Source: Anoplopoma fimbria (Eukaryota > Chordata > Actinopteri > Perciformes > Anoplopomatidae). Taken from it: a DNA stretch of 64,000 bases. The stretch spans positions 19,599,421 through 19,663,420 of the forward strand of contig NC_072462.1 of NCBI RefSeq assembly GCF_027596085.1, read 5' to 3'. Shown here piece by piece: positions 58,371 to 64,000 of this stretch. The number at the start of each line of letters is the position of its first letter. The stretch's first letter is position 1. Made by a program: the position numbers and the translations under genes. A model generated the notes under the pieces. That model had not been told where the DNA came from. It ran no database searches and saw nothing but the letters and a program-made list of their open reading frames with translations.

Positions 58371-58409
<39 letters not shown>
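58371..58409. repeat. (TC)n microsatellite
   Basis: TC/CT units with one extra C at 58381. Confidence 0.95.
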
Positions 58410-58413
<4 letters not shown>

Positions 58414-61400
58414 TTGTGCATGCTCTTCAGTTGGCTGTCCAGACTCGTGTGTTAGACCTCATCCATTCACGTTGGTGCCCAAGGCCACAGCTGCAAAAAT
58501 CAGTTTCATAATACTGTTGCTTTGCTGCCTGCATAATCCTCTCTCTCTCTGGATCGCCCTGCCTTCATATCTAGCTTTTATTCATCCTTCCTCCGTTCTT
58601 CTTGGATTATCTTTCCCTAATTTAGGCTGCACCTCCCACTCCTTCTGTCTTGCTGTCATAAATCCTCAAAGACAAGGAAAATGTCTTTGTTGTTCTGTCT
58701 TCCTTCACTCCCAATACCCTTTAAATAAGATCATTTATTTTCAACCTAAAAATGTAAAATCCATTGTTAGTAATTTCAACACCTTTTCACCTTTATTGCT
58801 TTCAATCATTTGTAAGCATTAGATCTCAAAAGCCTTTGATGCCCTCAGACATAATTGTTTGAATAAGAGACAACTACATGTAAGCTCACTGAACCAGATT
58901 CTGCAAAGCCGTGCTCCTCTGCACTATTGGCGTGACTTCAGGAAACCCCTCAACTCAATATCACTTCACAGAAGTATATTGGGCAGCATGTTGATGCCAT
59001 ATTATGATGCAGTTATTGGTCACATGTGTACACAGCTGGACAAAAAGTAGCTTACAAATCATTTTTCTGTTTCTTGAAGTGTGGTTTATCATGATATCTA
59101 AACCCCTTTGCAAGCAGAGTGATTGCTTTGGAGAGAGTGGCACACAACAAAGTCTTGCAGGAGGCTGTAATTAACACAGAAAACCATCCTTTCTGCTGTA
59201 CGATCATCTTCAAAGGAATGCAAAAACAGAGAAGAGATTCCAGAGAAAGCTTGGCAGAACATTAGGCTCCAGGTTTGCCTGGTTTATTTTTTATTGAATT
59301 AATGCTGTGCTACTTTTGACAGATCATTATCCAGCCGATCTTATCTAGGCTTTTTCAATGGTTTAAAAGAGATCCTTGTCTAAGTGTGCGTGTCTCAATC
59401 ACTGAAATGAAGACTGACACTACAGCACGATGACTTCACAGTAAGTCACAGCACAGATGTGACTTAGTCGGTAGAGTCATCCCAATTTATGAATAAGACT
59501 GTAAGCGGGGTTTAAAGGACGCACACTGAGCAGAGGAGGCGGTGTGATGTCACATATAATGACATAGATGCATAATGACATCACGGACGCAATAACAGGT
59601 GCTTTCAGAAAGTGTCTGCTGGGGTTGTAACATAAAATAAATTGAATAGTCAGTTATATGACACAATCAATGAACCAGAATTGCAAATTGTATACATTTT
59701 TAGTATACCGTAAAATCAAATTGAAGCTGATGTTGCTGGTCATTTTTTTAAACTTTATACAATATATTTGCTCACTGCCATTGATTAAGTGCACATTTCA
59801 GGGTCCACACTTGTGCATTATATTCATGGTGAGTTTGGCAGCAAGGTGAAAAAGTTTGAATTAGATACTAATTAGATCAGTCAAGTCTGCACATTTTTCA
59901 CAGCATAATGCCACGATAATACCAAATGGAAATTGGTCATCAAACATCACCACCTTGTGATCCTGCATCAAAGCCCATTTCAAACAAACTATCCACTGAG
60001 ATCAGTCTCAAAATAAATGCTAGATGACACAATTTTCAAACCAGTCTGGTTCAGGTTCAAAAAGGCAAAACTCAAATGGTCAAGAAGTTGTAAAAAAAAG
60101 TCATGAGGTGGCAATATTATTGGCTACTCGTACTCAACAGTTACCTCAATGCGTATGGAGTGCGTGGATGGATTTTTTTCTCATTTAGGGACTAGCTAGA
60201 TAGCTTGCTTGCTAATTCCACAATGCTTTCATGCTACACTGGTTAATGTACAGGAAATAAGCAGAGAAGACTTTCACTCATGGGGTGATAATAAATGGGC
60301 TTTCCATCACTGTGACAAGAGAATGTAAATGAAGAATTAAGTTGATAAATTTGACTCATTTACGGCTGGCAAGTGTGCTAGCTAGCTAATTATTGTCTCA
60401 TTAATAGGCTAATAAACAAATAGACTCCCCAAAACTGGAAAAGCAGACGTGTCTTTTTACCAATAAAAATATATATAAATGCTACGCTTTCTGTGATTGG
60501 TTCGAATTGCGTTCACATCAGAAATGAACTTCTCCAGAGTTCACTTGACAGTGGCCTGAGACCACTCCTTTTTTTGACAAACCAGAGAGCATTTTTTTGT
60601 TGTTTGTTTCCACACCAGACTTCTTTTCGGGCAGATTCTTGGGTGGATGCTTTATACACTTAAATCTTGAGAGGTGTAGACTTTCCATGAATGTCTAAAT
60701 GTCTCTGCCGGGAGTTATTTCATTGCTATCAACGGAGCAGTGATGTCAAGCCATGCATATTATGTTACACCCCTCTCACATACTGGTAACGTAATTACTG
60801 CAGCGTTGACATTTATAATGTCAGCAAGCATGACATCAATGTGACCGCAAACAAATTATTTACTGCTGCAATCAAAAATCATGTTCATATCAGTCCACTG
60901 CATTTATGATGACAAAGTCATTCCAGTGAGACATCAGTGACCTTTGCGGGATGGATCACCATTAGGTCTCAACACAAGCTGACCAGATATCCCACTCTCT
61001 TCTATTCTATCGTGTTCTATTCTATGACACGTGAATGTAGCAGCATGCAGGATATGTATGCACAGACGGGTGGCTGTTAAATTTACATCACACTTGGGCT
61101 TGTGCTATGTTCACTGACCTGCGAGACTCTGTGAAGGGAGGAGAGGTGACAAAACATAAGATAAGAGGTGGGGAGGAAAAGGTTGTAGATGCTGTATGAG
61201 GGAGGAAACAAAAGATTGCATGGTGTATTATTTATCTCCTGTAGATGTAAGTCTACATTATTCATCCTCATGGGGAAGACATCTCTTCTCTGGCCGGCAA
61301 TAAATTACATCCTCAGTGTGGAGGAGAGTTTTTTATCACAGTCCAGATCCTCTGCGTGGGATGCTTGTCCATTGTTTGCTCTTACAATGCAGAATTCCAT

Positions 61401-64000
61401 CCAGTAATTTGGGTTTTTGGATATGTTCACATTTTTAAATGTATCTTTTGGACACTTCAGTGCCCTGAGCAAACTCCATTACTTATGTGTTTGCTTCTCT
61501 GTGTCCTAAGTATTGTGTGTGTGTGGGTGTGTGTGTTGAGTCACAATGAGCTATCAGCCCTCTGACTCTCTAATGGAGATGAATGCTGCCTCCTCCACCT
61601 CACAACACTGATTTAATCACACAAATAGGCAAACCAACTCACCTTTGTGCGTATGCACTATGTCTATGTGTGTATACAGTTCGTATATGTGTGTGTGTGT
61701 AGTTCCCTGACATCGTTTAGGTCAGACCACATGGCACAGAGAGCACCCAAAGGCCTCTCTTTTAAAATGCACCAAAGTATGTGACAGTGTGTGTCTTAAT
61801 GCATGTTAGTGTACGACAGAATGTGTGTGAATATTGCCATACTTATGAGCACAGTGCCTTCACAAGAGAGAGTGTTTTGAGGGTATCCTGCAGCTCCTCA
61901 TATTTATTTTGGGTCAGACTGCAAGTTCACGGATGAGATTAGAATTATGACTATTTTGCCTGAGGTGAGGTTAAGCATAGGATGGGAGTTTATTAAGAAG
62001 GGCAGGCTGCTGCAGATTTAGGATTTGGGTTTGAATTAAGATATGAATGATAGAGGCGAAGATTAAATGCCAGCCTAAAGTGCCGTCATAGAGTGCTACA
62101 GTTTAGGGAATGAATTCAGTCAAAGAAAGTCACCAAAATTGTTTAGTTTGTGTTTGTCAATTATGTTCGTTGTAACTCAGATTTCACAGCTTAATTGGTA
62201 TTGCTATGGCAACCATTTAAAGTCCTCTTCCATTCACATTATAACCCCATCTAGGCTTCACAGGCTTCTCAGAGAACATCTGCTCCCATTCAGTTCAAAT
62301 TGTTCGCCTCGAGTGGTGACGTCTGATCATCTTCACTGCACACAGACCCAGAGTCAGGGAGGTTTAGATCTGCAACTGAAAAACAGGGTTGAGTGTACTA
62401 TTTTCAGAGAGCTTCTTAACTTTCTTTTTTAACCCCTGCGACTTGTTTGTGATGGTCACAGAAAGTACAAAAACATCCATATGAGAAGAGCTGGAAGCAT
62501 CAGCATCCATTTGTATCATTGGCTCTTAATGTGTAGCATCCTCATGTGTATGAAGATGAAAACTGGGCCACTCTGCTTTGCCAAGTTTTACACTCATTGT
62601 GCAGAAATTGTATAACATCCGAGAATGAATGAGGCCGGCGTCTCTGTTTATTTTTCAGTGTGAATTATTTATTACTTCCTTAATCTCTCATTAAATGTGT
62701 TTAGTTTATGTGTCATCCTCACCAAAAACTGGCATTCATGTTGCAAAATATGCTTTTTTTTTTTTTTTTTTTTTGGAAGGATATTGTAAAGTCTTGTCCC
62801 ACTTTGAACACTTAAAACCTTCCACAAGGTGTGTAATATAAGAAGTTGCAATGTGGATGGCAAGGTTCTTTTGGCTCAAATCCATCCCATAGTTTAGGAT
62901 GTAGTTTAATTGCAGCAACCAGACTTTTTAAAAGTCACACTTGATAGCGATCGGCCCCGATATACTCCAATTTTGTGGGAACCGTTTAAAAAGATAGATG
63001 TACACTGCTCTGGAGCACAACTTTTAAGTGAGAGTTTATTTGTGGCATTGTTTTTGCAAGAAAGGATGATAGCTTTTTTACATCAACACTCTGGAGGGCT
63101 TCGCTCTTGTGGGCATTTCACTGGGGAAATCCCCCTCCACTGTCTTCAAATGGATACCACGCCGAAAGAGATAGAGAACCGGAGAGGTTCAGGGGGAGAA
63201 GCCGAGATGTGGCAAAGCACCGAACGAGCCGTAAGGGATGGAAAGAAACTGACGGATGAAGAGAGATGTATAAACAGAGGCAACAACAACAACGGGGGAT
63301 TTTTCCAGCGGCTGTGTTTTATGATCAAACAGATAAACGCGGAATGAGGCAGGACAGAAAAATACCACAGTATGGGTGTGATGATTTATGGAGGATGCAG
63401 ATGAAAAAGCTCCTGCTCCCGCCGCAGCTTTGGGCTTTTGTCTTGCCTCACTAATCCTCCACCATACCCCCTTCTCTCTCTTCCTTAAGCCCACGTCCTT
63501 CCCCGCATGTCCCCCAGCCTGTTTCCCCCTCATCCCTCTCACTCTCCTCACTTCTTTCTCCCATCAAATGCCCCCTATTTCTGCCCTTCGCTCCCCTTTA
63601 ACCCCCCCCCGTCTGATTTTACCCACTCATTTGAACATCTCCTTCTCCACTATCGCCCCCCCTCTCGCACATCAATCCTTGCCCTCTGCACCCAGCCGCG
63701 ACCCACCCCCCTCCTCTCCCTGTGATCCCGTTAAAGCCTCGTGTCAGCATTAGTGTCGGTTCACACAGCGGTACGCCACGTATTAAACCAGACGGCAGTT
63801 GTGCGAGTCTGGGAGTTGGAGGTAGAAAGAGTCTAGGTCAGCACCAGCATCTGTCCTGCATGGCCAAAAGGAGCGGAGGTGGTCGGCGGGGGAAATGGAA
63901 TGGGATCGTGTCTCTTTTTAGTTCAAGCAGATTGGGTTTTTTATGTAAACTGGAAGGAATATTCTGTTGTCCATAGGTTCATAGTAACATTTAAAGTAAA

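Larger units (their letters stand above)
55970..64000. other. Upstream non-coding DNA
   Basis: No exon supported. Contains three alternating GT, CA and GT arrays (56695-57231), a CT array (58371-58409), AT-rich unique DNA (59-62.7 kb), a T-run (about 62754-62774) and C-rich pyrimidine DNA (about 63460-63720). Confidence 0.65.

Noticed and set aside
61096..61150. Minus-strand acceptor- and donor-like signals around AGTCTCGCAG
   Set aside because: The enclosed segment is only about 10 bases, with no coding context; such pairs are expected by chance in CT-rich DNA.
62910..63347. 145-codon plus-strand frame in unique sequence
   Set aside because: No recognised domain, and no splice or promoter context. 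It ends in low-complexity Asn codons and starts beside a decayed T-run. A homology search with hits in related fish would be needed to revive it.

Overview
The window is vertebrate nuclear DNA, most likely from a ray-finned (teleost) fish. The support is small exons with GT-AG introns, dozens of long (CA)n/(GT)n arrays, a Tc1-like transposon with a tRNA-derived SINE nested in it, hAT-like MITEs of types familiar from teleost genomes, and a gene whose protein matches vertebrate paralemmin-2. Nothing bacterial or viral was seen.

One protein-coding gene can be assembled with confidence: palm2 (paralemmin-2, the PALM2 half of the PALM2-AKAP2 locus), on the minus strand from 39.6 kb down to 7.5 kb. 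Seven coding exons join with consistent splice phases: 39505-39556, 28644-28724, 23464-23585, 11417-11531, 10726-10747 (a 22-nt micro-exon), 9734-9844 and 7546-8416. Exons 1-4 encode the N-terminal coiled coil. Exon 7 encodes the conserved paralemmin domain and a C-terminal lipidation motif (KRKRCECCILM). Exon 7 as written carries a one-base frame break at a C5 run (7996-8000), which separates the conserved tail from the rest.

Layout: 1-7545 is 3'-flanking DNA (UTR plus the intron or spacer toward where akap2 would be expected), with no exon recognised. 7546-39556 is palm2 with introns of 0.7 to 12 kb. 39557-64000 is upstream DNA with no confident gene. It holds a purine-rich promoter-like zone (39.56-40.13 kb), a dead Tc1-like element split by a SINE (45.47-47.34 kb), a GC/CT-rich cluster of candidate 5' exons on the minus strand (49.3-49.8 kb), a hAT-like MITE containing a near-perfect palindrome (55.6-56.0 kb), and many microsatellites.

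No new multi-gene system was found. The most useful leads are the palm2 frame break, the candidate alternative 5' exons about 10 kb upstream, the exon 2 donor fused to a GT repeat, and the nested and palindromic mobile elements. All homology statements come from memory of the families; no search was run.
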